DNA from: Odobenus rosmarus divergens
Taxonomy: Eukaryota; Chordata; Mammalia; Carnivora; Odobenidae
DNA: 64,000 nt
Assembly: GCF_000321225.1 (NCBI RefSeq)
Contig: NW_004450945.1
Span: 1,155,777 to 1,219,776, forward strand
Reading direction: 5' to 3'
In this document: piece after piece, positions 1-10,909 of the stretch
Numbering within the stretch: the first letter of the stretch is position 1
Layout: each line of letters starts with the position of its first letter
Program-made: the position numbers and the translations under genes
Notes under the pieces: model-generated
What the model saw: the letters and a program-made list of their open reading frames with translations, nothing else
Database searches by the model: none
Told to the model about the DNA's origin: nothing

Positions 1-204
1 GACTCTTGAAGCTACCTCAGATTGTCCATTTGAATCATGCACTCCCTTTCCTCAATTTCATGAAATATGGTAAGTACAGGGGAGAGCTCTTCTTGATCAT
101 AGACTTTCTGGAATACAAATTAGAGAAGAACAGATTGCTAAGCAGTAGGAGCCATAGAATTACATCTGTGGAATTGAGAGCCAGCATAGTGATAGTCAAT
201 GGGC

Positions 205-375
205 TGGTTTTCAGTTGACTTGAGTTCTAATCCTGATTGCCACTTACTTTACCATGTCACTTGGGACAATTCAGGAGACACTTGGAACCTCATTTCTTTC
301 ACCAGTGAAAAGGAAGTAATACCCTTGCTTGGCTCCCCAGAGGGCTGTCATGAGAAACAGATGAAGTACTGGGTT
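205..375 (+). mobile_element. MIR SINE relic
   Basis: The segment follows the MIR consensus in the sense direction: a tRNA-related part with 'gagttctaatcctg', then 'ccacttact', a degenerate 'acttgggacaa' and 'cctcatttctttc' in the core region. It is heavily diverged and has no visible TSD, as expected for a mammal-wide element. No function is implied. Confidence 0.6.
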
Positions 376-385
376 GCCTCACAAG

Positions 386-1264
386 ACACACGGGAGCTTC
401 CTCATTGGTGAGGAATATATTCTGAAGAGTCTGGCTCTCCTTTAAAGGAACTAGGAGAATGGCTGGTGTGGGGAGGGACCCTTGCAGAGCAGCAGGCAGT
501 GTTTTACTGGAATGAGAGTTCCCATCAATCACCTAAACCAGTGGGAGATTGCAGTCCCAGGATGGGGATAACAAAGAAAGGGATTTTCCTCCAAGCTGCT
601 CCACAGACCTATATGCCATCAGCCAGCATGATGTGGAAAACAGGGACAGCAGTGGGTGAAAGACAAGAAGGAAGGACAGTGTCAGCAAAGGTCAGGGTGT
701 CGCACATCAGTCACCATGACAGCTGCTGGGGCTCAGAGGGCTGCAGAGCCTGATGAGGACGGCCACTGGATTGGATTCGGACACATTCCCAAGGCTTTGC
801 ATCACACACCCAGGATGGTGGTCTTTGCTCATCTCAGCTCATCCTCCTACTCAGCCTCTCCAAAAGTGTGCTTTCCAGGCTGCCATATCTGCTTTCCTCC
901 CAGAAAGGATTACTCATCGGCACTCTCGCAGCCTTGCCATCAACACCAGGGAGAGAGCTTCTGCCTCCCCGCTGGGCCAGAGGCCCTCTGGACCACGGGT
1001 TATGAAACACAGGAGCTCTACACGCAGATTCCCTGGAAAGTGGACAGGGCTTGTCCAGCATGTGCCTCACATCCCAGTGTACCTAACACTCCACACCTCC
1101 TTCGTACATATTTGGAGAAGCAGAAAAGCATGCTACAAAGGGGGCTGGATTGTGAGCCACTTACTTCAAATCACCTGAAGGGAACAGATAGTAACTTAGA
1201 ACTACTAGTTGCTGGGTGGTGTGCTAGGATTGCTCCCAGATTTTTACAGTTTACCTCAGAGCTA
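386..1264. other. Unique sequence, no recognised feature
   Basis: This is the most balanced base composition in the left part of the window. A 218-codon open frame (656-1312, plus) covers much of it, but a 141-codon frame in another plus frame (753-1178) and a 78-codon frame on the minus strand overlap it, and its 3' end runs into a MIR relic. The translation shows no domain, signal peptide or repeat that I recognise. I treat it as non-coding. Confidence 0.5.
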
Positions 1265-1420
1265 TTTTTAAGATGGATATTTTTAATACTACACTTCAGA
1301 TCAACGAACTGAGGCAGAGAGAGGGTAAGTAACTTGCCCAGGGTCACCTAGTTAATAAGTGTTGAAACTAGAAATCCAACCTAAATCAGGGCCACGACGA
1401 AGTCCAGGCCCTTGGCCTCG
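1265..1420 (-). mobile_element. MIR SINE relic, antisense
   Basis: Contains the antisense MIR core: 'aactgaggcagagagagg', then 'taagtaacttgcccagggtc' and 'agttaataagtg'. These are the well-preserved middle of a MIR read on the minus strand. Confidence 0.8.
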
Positions 1421-1494
1421 CCCTCATCTAAAAGAGGAGATCACTGATGGGGTCTGGGGTCTGTCCCTTCTATGCCCAAAATGCCATGACCCCT

Positions 1495-1740
1495 TTTTAG
1501 CTATGTGCTCTGGGAGTAAATTACTTCATTTTTTTTTAACTGTAAGGACTATTTGTATCCTACTATCCAGTATATTTCCTCTTTCTGGAATACTTAAAAA
1601 ATATTAGTTGAATTGAATTGACCTGAATTTTCAAAGCCTCATTTCCTTCATGTCTAAAATGATAATGGTCCTTGTACCACTAGTCCCAACAGGTTGTTAG
1701 GAGGCTCAGATGAAATCCTGTGTTTAGAAGCATGTTTTAA
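1495..1740 (+). mobile_element. MIR relic, split by about 90 bp
   Basis: The left part (about 1500-1535) resembles the 'tgtgaccttgggcaagttactt' stretch of MIR. The core resumes at about 1636 with 'cctcatttccttcatgtcta' and 'aaaatgataatgg'. The intervening segment (T-tract to 'gttgaattgaattg') resembles an L2 or MIR tail, so the piece may be two overlapping old elements. Confidence 0.5.
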
Positions 1741-1924
1741 AAATATATAATTGTGATACTGTATGGAATATATTATTGTACTATTATATATAATGTGCAT
1801 GCACTCATAAGTATATGTGTCATAACTGTACTCAAGGACTATCACAAAAGAAACACTCAGCAACCAGAAGGAGAAAGAAAATGTTGCCAGAATTCTGGAA
1901 GTCTCATTGAGCTCCCTTCCAGTC

Positions 1925-2105
1925 ACTAGCCCCTTACCCTAAGGACAACCACTTCCCTGACAGCAGAAGTAAATGTTCTCTGCTTTTGTAGGATACCTAA
2001 TGGTATAATCCATATGCCTTCTTATGTCTGGCTTCTTTCACTCAGCAACTTGTTTGTGAGATTCATTCCTATTTGTTGATATAATTTTATATCATGTAAA
2101 TGAAA
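1925..2105 (-). mobile_element. LINE-1 3' fragment, ancient
   Basis: Reads as the antisense of an L1M-type 3' end: 'aaggacaaccacttccctga' followed by 'tctggcttctttcactcagc' and 'gagattcattcct'. It is a short isolated fragment with no tail or TSD. Confidence 0.7.
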
Positions 2106-2559
2106 TCTCAGGTAGGGTCACTGGAAGAACCTCGAAACTCTCATCCCTGACATTAAAGAAACAATTGAAACATTTAGTACAAAGAATAACAAAATCACAA
2201 ACTCCCAGAATAGTATGCATAATGACTTCCTTTGAAAATAGTCTTCTTCCCTGATACCTTTCTTGTCCACGTTTTCAGAAAAACCTTGAAGGGCAGGTAT
2301 ACCAGGATTGATTTTAAAATGGTACGAATCCCTTTAATTAAAAAAAAAAAAAAAAGCAAAAACTTAAAATAAGGCAAAAAAATGTCTTTTAAAAAATTGA
2401 TCACATGTAAGGTTTGATGGTTTGCTTCAGCTCTTACTCATTCCGATTGCCTTTAGTCAACTCTTAAATCAGAGAAGGAATTTATATTCAGCTACTTTGT
2501 TGAGGGTTGTTTCCTCTCTACTGTTTTTGATAGGGACACTGATGTGAAATTGCAGAAAA
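2106..2559. other. Unique sequence
   Basis: I see no gene or identifiable repeat. There is an A-tract at about 2340-2355 (15 A), which on its own supports nothing. Confidence 0.5.
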
Positions 2560-2705
2560 TCATATCTAAAAAGAACCTTAGGTGTTATCAAGTGCCATCC
2601 CCCATTGTGCAGATGAGGAAATTGTGACCTACATGATTAAGTGGCTTGTCAGTTCCAGTCGCAAGGCTGTGAGCAAAAACTGGACTACTCATTGTACCTG
2701 GAATT
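2560..2705 (-). mobile_element. MIR-related relic, antisense
   Basis: 'agaaccttaggtgttatcaa' followed by 'cagatgaggaaattgtgacc' and 'gtggcttgtc' matches the MIR-family pattern of an upstream 'aaccttag' segment and the 'gatgaggaaactgaggc' core. Diverged. Confidence 0.55.
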
Positions 2706-3007
2706 CTAAATACTTTCCTGTTAAATTGTCTACAGGAATTTAATAAATGGGTATTAGTGGTTTATCAGCATTAGGTAGAAGACAAAGTTTATTGTATAAA
2801 TGAAAATAGAAGTGATTGTAATGGAGAAAATAGTTTTCCAATATACTCATGTGCTTCTTTCTTCAGTATTACTTGTTTATTTAATGTACTGATCCTTTTA
2901 CCTATTTTGTTGGGTGCATTCATTTGCCTCAGGAAGTTATGGAGCTACCAGAAGAGTAAAACAAAGTTTTTTTTTTCTCATTCTGACCTCTAAAATAAAA
3001 CCATTTA

Positions 3008-3207
3008 GGGCGCCTGGGTGGCTCAGTCGGTTAAGCGACTGCCTTCGGCTGAGGTCATGATCCTGGAGTCCCGGGATCGAGTCCCGCATCGGGCTCCCTG
3101 CTCAGCAAGGAGCCTGCTTCTCCCTCTAACCCTCCCCCCTCTCATGTACTCTCTCTCTCTCATTCTCACTCTCTCAAAATAAATATTTTAAAAAAAGAAA
3201 AAAAAAG
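3008..3207 (+). mobile_element. SINEC (tRNA-Lys-derived carnivore SINE)
   Basis: Starts 'gggcgcctgggtggctcag'. The A-box region lies at about 3018-3030 and the B-box region (ggatcgagtcc) at about 3074-3084. A CT-rich body, an aaataaatattt remnant and an A-rich tail follow. It is flanked by an 11-bp TSD with one mismatch: aaaaccattta at 2997-3007 and aaaatcattta at 3208-3218. A full-length retrotransposed copy, non-autonomous and dependent on LINE-1 enzymes. Confidence 0.97.
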
Positions 3208-3769
3208 AAAATCATTTAAACCAACTTTATTGATGTATAACCTGATGACAATAATAATGTATGCATTTTTACTACACCGTTCAATGAGTTTTGACAAATG
3301 AATATTCTCATGTTACCACCATCATCTTCAAGAGGCAGAATATTTCCAACATAACAGAAAGTTACCTAGTGCCAAGTCATTCAGCCCCACCCCAAGCAGT
3401 TCTCAAGCAACGACTAACTTGCTTTCTGTGACTAAAATTTGCCTTTTATAGAATATCATAAAAATAGAATCATAAAGTACATAGTGTTATATTTTACTTC
3501 TTTCAATTAACGTAATGTTTTGAGATTCATTCCTGTTATGTGTAATAATATTTTGTTTTTCTTATTGCTGAGTGGTATCTCATGTATAGGTATACCATAA
3601 TTTATTTTTCATCTATCAGTTGATGGACATTTAAATTGTTTCCAGTTTGAAGCAATTACATATAATGCTGCTAAGAATATCTGCATATGTGTATTTGTTA
3701 TTTGTGTGAATGTATACTTTTATTTCTCTTTGGTAAATATCCAAGAGTGGAATTCTTGAGTCATATGAT

Positions 3770-3875
3770 AAACATACATAAACACACATATAAAGTATAT
3801 AATTATAATGCAATTACAATTATTATTTATATATAATTTTAATATATTATTTATATATTTTACTTTATAAGGTAA
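3770..3875. repeat. AT-rich low-complexity stretch
   Basis: Almost pure A/T with TATA-like motifs ('atatataattttaatatat') inside the L1 3' part. Probably an expanded AT-rich part of the host LINE-1. Confidence 0.6.
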
Positions 3876-4760
3876 TATCATAGTGTTTTTCAATTCAGCT
3901 GTACTATTTTATATTCTCACAAGCAATATAATAAAATTCCAGTTATTCCATATTCTCACCAAAACTTCATCTTTACCAGTCTTTTTAACTGGAATTTGTC
4001 CATTTCATCTAAGTCATTAAACTTATTGCCCTAATTTAGCATTGACCTATATTTAGTATTGGTAGTTAGTATTATATGATATCTGCAAGCTATAACTTTA
4101 TTTTTATCAGTGGCACTAGAAATTGCTCAATTTTATTGATATTTTTAAAGGCAAGTATGTCTTTATTGATTTTTTTCTATTGTTCGTTTTCTATGTCACT
4201 ACTTTCCACTGTTTATTATTTTCTTCTATCTACTTAGTTTTGGCTTCATTATATTATTTTCCAGTTTCTTTTGGAAACTTACACATTGCCATTAGAACTT
4301 TCTTCCTTCTTTCATAATTAAAGCATTTTGTGCTAGAAATTTCACTCTAAGAACTACTTTAGTTAAATCTCACACACTTTACGTTGTGTTTTCATTTTCA
4401 TCCAATTTAAAATTTTTTCTAATTTTCTTTGTGATTTCTTTTTAATTAATGGTTTATACAGAAGTATATCATTTAATTTCTAAACAGTTGGGAAAATTTA
4501 ATATATTCCTTTTGTTGTTATTTATTGTTAATTTTGTTTTATTGTAGCCAAAGAAAATGTTTTGTATGCTTTCAGTTCCTTTTGTATTTATTGACACTTG
4601 GGTTATTACCCAATATATCAAGATGAATGTTCCATGCATACTTGTTGGCGTGGCGATGGGTGGATAAGTATTCTGCTGTTCTTGGGAAAAGTATTTTAAC
4701 ACCAATTAGGTCAAATCGATTTATAATATTTTTGTTCAGTTTTTCTATATCCTTATTTAT

Positions 4761-4964
4761 TTATTTATTTTTATTTTATTTTATCTTATTTTATTTTATT
4801 ATGTTATGTTAATCACCATACATTACATCATTAGTTTTTGGTGTAGCATTCCATGATTTATTGTGTATAACACCCAGTGCTCCATTCAGTATGTGCCCTC
4901 TTTAATACCCATCACCAGGCTAGCCCATCCCCCCACCCCCTTCCCCTCTAGAACCCTCAGTTTG
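4761..4964 (-). mobile_element. Carnivore LINE-1 3' end, 5'-truncated insertion
   Basis: Begins with a (TTTAT)n tail (about 4761-4802) and then the antisense of the carnivore L1 3' end: 'tgttaatcaccatacattac', 'attagtttttggtgtagc', 'gtataacacccagtgctcca', 'cccatcaccaggctagccc'. A perfect 13-bp TSD (tatccttatttat) sits at 4748-4760 and 4965-4977, so this is one complete, strongly 5'-truncated target-primed insertion of about 204 bp. It lies inside the older LINE-1 and is therefore younger. The same 3' end recurs at the right edge of the window. Confidence 0.95.
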
Positions 4965-5680
4965 TATCCTTATTTATATATGTTTTTATTAGTCATTGGA
5001 ACAGGAATGCTAATCATCTTCTGTAATTGTAGACGTGCAAGAATATGAACTTACATACTAATTACTACTAGTAATTTTGTTTTCTGGCATTAGTTCTATT
5101 TTTTTTTTTTTTTTTGCTTGTATTTTAAGGTCTATTATTAGGTAAATATACATTTAGGTTGTTCTGTCTTCTAGATGTATCTACCTGTTTATTTTTATGA
5201 AATATTCCACTTTGTCCCAGGTAATATTCTTTTCCCTAAAGTCTGTCTGAAGTTAATATAGCCACCCCAAAATTTTTAAGATGTGTGTTTACATGATATA
5301 TCTCCTTTTCACCCTTTTATTTTTGTAGATTTTTTTTTAATTTTGGAATGTATTTTAGATACAGAGAAAAGTTGTAAAAATAGCACAAAATATTCTTATA
5401 TACCCTTCACCTAGTTCCCCCCCATATTAACATCTTACATAACCATGGTACATTTATCAAAATTAAAAACTAGCACTGGCACATTACCATTAACTAAATT
5501 CCAAGATCTGATCCATCACACAGCATTTATTAATCATTACTCTTTTGTTTCTGCTGGTGTTTAAAAATTTCTCATTCTTCTTTTGTTTTTCATGACCATG
5601 GAAGTTTTGAAAAGTACTTGTTGGGTATTTTGTAGACTATCTCTCAATATGTGTTTATTATATGGCTTTTTTATGATTAT

Positions 5681-5697
5681 GATTTTTTTAAAAGATT

Positions 5698-5740
<43 letters not shown>

Positions 5741-5915
5741 TTTGACAGAGAGAGAGAGTAAGAGCACAAGCTGAGAGACAGAGGGAGAGGGAGAAATAGG
5801 CTCTCTGCTGAGGAAGGAGGCCAATGCGGGGCTCAATCCCAGACTCTGGGATCATGACCTGAGTCTAAGGCAGCCACTTAACCAACTGAGCCACTCACAC
5901 ATCAATCATGATATG
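5681..5915 (-). mobile_element. SINEC, antisense, with long (TTTA)n tail
   Basis: The tail, read antisense, begins 'aaagatttta' and continues as an uninterrupted (TTTA)n run at about 5698-5743. The GA-rich body follows, then 'gggatcatgacctgagt' and 'ttaaccaactgagccac', the reverse of the SINE head. The head end is degenerate (ccactcacacatc). Probable TSD: ttttttatgattat at 5667-5680 and ttttttcatgattat at 5916-5930, differing by one base. Confidence 0.92.
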
Positions 5916-6409
5916 TTTTTTCATGATTATAGGGGTTATTGTTTTTTGGGAGGAATACCCCAGAGGTCTAGTGTGTTCTTATCACTTTATATAAGGAGGT
6001 TAATAATAACAATGAGTTATCACTGGTGTTGTTCAACTTTGATCAGTTGAATAAGTTAGAGTCTTTCAGGTACTCCCCCATTAAGTTACTATATTTTGCC
6101 TTTCATAGTCTATTATTTGGAAGCATATTCCTAAGTCCAGTCAACAGTCAAAAAGAGGGGAACTAACCTCTAATTTCTAGAAGGAGGTGCATCTTCATAT
6201 ATTACTTGGAATTCTTCTGTAAAGATTTGTTCTACCTTTCCCATTTATTTATTGATTTAATCATTTTTAGGTAACAGTATGCATTCACCATATTTATTTT
6301 ATACTTTCATTTATAATCCAATATTACAGTATTGTATCTTTTTTCTCATATTAGTCTAGTTTTGACCATTGGGAGCTCTTTCATACTGGCCTCTATGTCA
6401 CTTTGACAT

Positions 6410-6422
6410 GCCCCCCCCCCCG
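6410..6422. repeat. Poly(C) tract
   Basis: About a dozen consecutive C inside the nested L1 3' end. Prone to length variation and sequencing error. Confidence 0.8.
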
Positions 6423-8057
6423 CCCTTTTTTAAGCATTTCCTTACTTCCTGGCACCACAAGGTGCTCTGGGTTTATTTCATGTTCCCTGAATTAGGTCTA
6501 AAATTAGCAATCTGCTTAGGAAATTTGGTTCCTTTTTTATGTAGATCCATGTTTCTTACCTATGTCATTTTTCCCACTGCCTAAAGAATTTCTTTTAATA
6601 TTTTTTTCCAGGCAGGATCTGCTGGTAATTACCTCCGTGTTTGTTTGTCTGGGAAAATCTTTATTTCTCCCTCACATTTAGAGCTTTATTTCTCTAGATA
6701 TAGAATTCTAAGTTGATGATTTTCTTTCGTTTTTCCTTTCAACAGAAAAATATCATCCCACTCTCTTCTAGCTTGTACGGTTTCTGATGACAAGTCTGCT
6801 GTAATTCTTACCCTTTTTCCCTCTATAGATAAAGTATTGTTTTCCTCTACTTTCAAGATTTTCTCTTTTTCTTTGGTTTTCTGACTTTATGAATATAATA
6901 TGCTTAGAGGTGTATACAGATGTATGTGTGTATGTTTACTGTTTATCATGTATCCTGTTTGCCATCCTCTGCCATCCTGCATCTGTGGTTTGGTATGTGT
7001 GACATTAATTTTGCTCAGTTCTCAGTCATTATTACCTCACTTTTTTTCTCTTTTCTATTCTCTCTTTTCCTTCTGGTATTCCAGATAATATCCCATAGCT
7101 CTTGGTTGTTCTATTTTATCTTTCTTTTTCTCTATCTTTTATATTCTTTCCTTTCAGATTTCAGTTTGAAAAGTGTATATTTGCCTATCTTGAAGCTCAC
7201 TGATTCTTGAGCAATGTCAAATTTACTGGTGACCCATCAAAGGCATTCTTCATTTCTGGTACAGTGATTTTTTTTTTTAATTTCTAGAAATTCTTTTTGA
7301 TTCTTCATATTTTCATTTCTCTGTTTACATTTCCCCAACTATCCTTGCAAGTTCTGTACTTTTTCCTTAAACCCATATTAATGATAATTATTTTAAATTC
7401 CCTATGTGATGATTTCAGTATCTGTGTCATATTTGAGGATGGCTTTGAGGATGATTTTTCTCTTCAGGCTATGTTATTTCTTGCCTTTTGGCATGCTCTA
7501 AAGGCTAGATATGTTTTATTGGGTAATAGAGACTGAGATAAATAAGTCTTTAGTGTGAGGATTTATGTTAATCTGGCTAGAAGTTAGGCTCTGTTTAATG
7601 TTTGCTGTATCTATAAGTGCCAGAAGATTCAAATACCTTTAGTGGCCTTAGGCTTCCTTAAATAGTCCTCTGCAGAGAGTCTGTGTCTTGCAGCCATTTC
7701 AGCTGTAATCCACTGTTATTATGCTGGAGCCCTATTGGTGTGACGGTAAGTGTGTCGTAAAAGAATTGTTTTATAATCCTCTGATTAAAATTTCAGTCTT
7801 TTAATGGACCTATGTCTCAGGACTGTGACCTCAACAAATGTTTCCAGTGCAGAGTTGTATTTTTGGTTTTTTGTTTTTTTTTTTTAACCCCTGTTAAGTA
7901 TGTTTAATTACTTTTTCTCTTAGCTGAGACAGAAGGCTGGAAGGAAAAGGATTGGAAGGGATTCCCTTACCTGAGTTGGGATATCGCTGGAAACGTCCTT
8001 TCTGCTGAATAGTAGACTTTTGTCATGAAGGTTCTGAGTATATTCCACAATGATTAC

Positions 8058-8505
8058 TAGTATGAATTGAATTTTGTCCCCCTCCAAATATATGTTGAAT
8101 TGCTACCTTTCAATACCTAAAATGTAGACCTTATTTGGAAAAAAGGGTCTTTGCAGATTCAGTCAAATTAAGATAAAATCATTAGCATAAGTCTTAATCC
8201 TCTATGACTGGTATCCTCATAAGAAGAAGGAAATTTGGACATAGATATACAGAGAAAATGCCATGTGATGACAGAGATTGGAGTGATGCAGCCACAAGCC
8301 AAGAAATACCAAGGACCAATGGCCACCATCAAAAGCTAAAAAGAAGCAAGGAATGATTCTTCCCTACATATTTCAGAGGGAGCATGGCCCTGCTGACACT
8401 TTAGTTTCAGACTTCTAGGCTTCAGTAATATGAAAGAATAAATTCCTGTTGTTTTAAGCCATACCCATCCGTGATACTTTGTTATGGCAGCCCAGAAAAC
8501 TAACA
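8058..8505 (+). mobile_element. MaLR LTR (MLT1-like), solitary
   Basis: Collinear with MLT1-class LTRs: an early 'gaattgaattttgtccccc', then 'accttatttggaaa', 'gggtctttgcagat', 'tcctcataagaagaaggaaa', 'atgccatgtgatgacagaga', 'gggagcatggccctgctgac', 'gaataaattcctgttgtttt' with an AATAAA signal, and the end 'gttatggcagcccagaaaac'. The 5-bp TSD attac at 8053-8057 and 8506-8510 fits ERVL/MaLR integration. No internal region adjoins it, so it is a solo LTR. Confidence 0.85.
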
Positions 8506-8510
8506 ATTAC

Positions 8511-8924
8511 TCTTCCTCTCTCCTGATATACTCATGAAAGAACCTTTCTTGAAACTTCACCATGGTGATCTGGTTGAGTTTCTGGATGTAAAGCTCACAC
8601 ATTTTGGGAGATCTCCTTAAGACTACACATCCCAGCAGTTTCTTAGTCTCATGCTAGTCCACAGTCAATCTCTAGCAGTTCATCAAAATTACCACAAAGT
8701 GTTCTATAGGTTTAGCTCCAGGGGCCTCCCTTTAGGTAAATGGATCTTAACTGCATCTCTCTGGATGCACATGTCTCTCCAAATATCAGAGTGGTAGATT
8801 GTCCTGTTCCCATCATTCACTGATGTCCAGTTTACATATCTTTTTCTTGTGGTAATGATAGAATGAGAACATCCAAGCTCTTTACATATCAGAATTGAAA
8901 CAGACAGTTGAGAAAATTTTTTAG
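8511..8924. other. Unassigned sequence
   Basis: No gene. The 83-codon minus frame at 8704-8955 runs into LINE-1 text and is not credible. Parts may be very old transposon sequence that I cannot name. Confidence 0.4.
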
Positions 8925-9040
8925 AAACCAAGACCTGAATGCTAGGTGTGCTCATTGCTACTGGGTTGTGACTGGCTCTAGGTCATCTCAGTGGGTAGAG
9001 CTAGGAAATATATGTATATTTTGCCCTAAGTATACACATG
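8925..9040 (-). mobile_element. LINE-1 3' end fragment
   Basis: 'agaaaccaagacctgaatgc', 'taggtgtgctcattgctact' and 'gagctaggaaatatatgtat' match the L1ME/L1MD 3' end read antisense. The same segment class occurs near 62.5 kb in a fuller copy. Confidence 0.75.
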
Positions 9041-9064
9041 CATCTGTAATTATTCATTTACAAT

Positions 9065-9400
9065 ATTTTTATTTTTAACTTACATGTGTCTTTACATTGA
9101 ACATGTATTTCTTATAGATAGCATATACTTGGTTCTTATTTTCATATCTGGTTAATTAGATAATCACTGTCTTTTTTAATTGGAGTGTTACATCATTTGC
9201 TTTAGTGTAATTAGTAATATGATAATTTTAAGTCTACCTTGTTATTTGTGTCCTCCCTTTGGACTAATTGAATTCCTTTTTATCTGTATTATTGGTTTGT
9301 TGGGTATACCTCCATTTCTGCTTCCTTGTTTTAATAGTTGTCCTGGAGGTTTCAATACACATTTTTAATTTAATAAAGTCTATCTTTATGTTAGACTCTT
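9065..9400 (-). mobile_element. LINE-1 internal fragment
   Basis: 'gtgtctttacattgaacatg', 'atagatagcatatacttggt' and 'ttttaattggagtgttacat' match the antisense of the L1M segment next to ORF2. The piece corresponds to a section absent from the large L1 at 3.2-8.0 kb, so it could be a displaced part of that element or a separate insertion. Confidence 0.6.
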
Positions 9401-10436
9401 GTGTTGCCTAATATCTAATGAATAAGTTGCTTCATGTGTTTTGTCTGGTTTCATAGTTGTTTATGAAAGAAGGGCAAATACACTAATTACTTCTTTGGAG
9501 CTGGAAAAAGAAGTCTCCAAAATAGAATTTTGAGGCAAGATAATAGTCATAAATGCATATTTATTTAAAGAAAACATTTAAATTTTCAAGATTCATTCAG
9601 TAATTCTGACAAACATCAGGACGAGGCTTAGACAATTTTTTTCTATGGTACTGAGAAAGTAACTTTTCATCTATTTCATGAGATATAATGCCCTACTTAG
9701 AAGAAAGATAGTAGGGAAAGGAGAAATCTTTCAACCAGAAGAATTTTGAGACGAGGGGAAAGAACAGAATATGTATGAGTTCAGGTGCCAAATTCTTGTC
9801 TGTTTGTTTGTTTGTTTTTACTTTACTATCAGAACCTGCAACTTAGTGGTAATTACTAGAGGTTTTAGAAATATTTCATTAGGATAGAGGAGCCTAAGAA
9901 CATGGGAACTCCTGGGATATGTCTTTAAAGAGCATGGAGGTGTAAAGGTCTCTAGAAGAACCCTAGCCTTCAGTTAAGCACCACTTTCAGAATTGCAATA
10001 GAAGCATAGGAGCAATGGCATGGAAATGGTGTCTGGGAGTGTGAAGAAAAAAAGTCCTGAGCAATGATCTTGCTTCTTTAGTCTCTGTGGGAAAAATTTC
10101 CCTGCCTTGGGAATGGGACCCAAAAGTATCAAAAGAAAATTAAATGGAGAGAGTCCTGATCCTCAGACACTAGCTTGTTTCCCAGTTGAAAGAAAAAAAG
10201 ACAGAACAAGTTATACTTCAATTATCATCTGTCCAAGGAGGAGCAGAAGCCACCTGACTTCACTGATCACATCAGTGGAAAATATAGAAGATGCCACATT
10301 AAGTTGCATCACCCTTACAGTCATGAGTCTACTTACACTACTCTTTTTAGTGAGAGATAACCATGAAACTTGTCCTTAGGATAATTAGTCCTGGAAAGGT
10401 GTTAAACAGGCATTGGATATATGAAGACATAGACTA
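9401..10436. other. Unique sequence
   Basis: A short (GTTT)n run is present at about 9798-9816. The 90-codon plus frame at 10107-10379 has no recognisable domain and no supporting context. I see nothing else. Confidence 0.5.
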
Positions 10437-10530
10437 TAATCTCCACAAGGGCAGAAACCATGAAGGTTTTGCTCAACACTGAGTCCTAGGTAATGTGTGG
10501 TATATAAGTTTTCAACACATATATATTAAA
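10437..10530 (+). mobile_element. L2 LINE 3' end relic
   Basis: 'aatctccacaagggcagaaa' followed by 'tcctaggtaatgtgtgg' and 'aagttttcaacacata' follows the L2 3' end pattern (aggGCAGGGacc, ...tgcctggcacatag, ...aataaatatttg). Diverged. Confidence 0.55.
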
Positions 10531-10909
10531 AGAAGTTAGGAAAGAAAGGAAACGATCGAAAAAAGAAGAAAAAGTAGGAGTTATATGTAGCAGTATGAGT
10601 TGTTTAGTAAGACATATTGATTTAGCTCTTTTTGACCAACCCTAGGAGGGAAAGTTCACCAAAATCTAAAATCCTAGTTTGAATTCCTAAATAATATGCA
10701 CAATTTCTTACTTTACTCCAGTCTAGGTCCTTACTTTTGCCCTGAACCTCATCTATCTCTGATATGCTCTAAATATAATAATCAGAAAGGGAGTAAGTCT
10801 GAAATATGGGGGCAGGAGTGATGGAGACAGCTAGCTGCATATCTAATTTATATCCATTTTTCTTCCCTACTAATAGAACTCCTATATCATTTGGGCCAAT
10901 GATATGCCA

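Larger units (their letters stand above)
5335..6535 (-). mobile_element. LINE-1 3' end (L1ME/L1MD type) nested in an older LINE-1
   Basis: Motifs typical of a mammalian L1 3' end occur in order: 'caccatggtacat'-like text near 5440, 'ggcctctatgtcactttgac' near 6388, 'catttccttacttcctggca' near 6435, ending near 'ggaaatttggttcc' at 6535. Host LINE-1 text stops near 5290-5335 and resumes at about 6536 ('atgtagatccatgtttctta'). No tail-TSD pair was resolved. Confidence 0.65.
3219..8040 (-). mobile_element. Ancient LINE-1 (L1M type), minus strand, mosaic
   Basis: Read on the minus strand, the 5' side lies at high coordinates. About 6536-7990 resembles 5' L1 sequence; about 4490-5290 and 3990-4490 resemble ORF2; about 3219-3985 resembles the 3' end (for example 'gttgatggacatttaaattg', 'ctgagtggtatctcatgta'). 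The text jumps at about 3985-3993 from 3'-end sequence to mid-ORF2, so roughly the distal half of ORF2 is missing. Nested in it are a young carnivore L1 end (4761-4964), another L1 3' end (about 5335-6535) and a SINE. No ORF survives. Confidence 0.8.

Noticed and set aside
656..1312. 218-codon open frame, plus strand
   Set aside because: The longest frame in the window, but two other frames overlap it, it ends inside a MIR relic, and it has no recognisable domain or coding context.
3008..3090. tRNA gene-like A and B boxes
   Set aside because: They belong to the tRNA-derived head of a SINE, repeated at about a dozen places; not a functional tRNA gene.
5590..5680. Possible exon near a short plus-strand frame at 5583-5774
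   Set aside because: It lies in an L1 3' end and reads into the SINE (TTTA)n tail.
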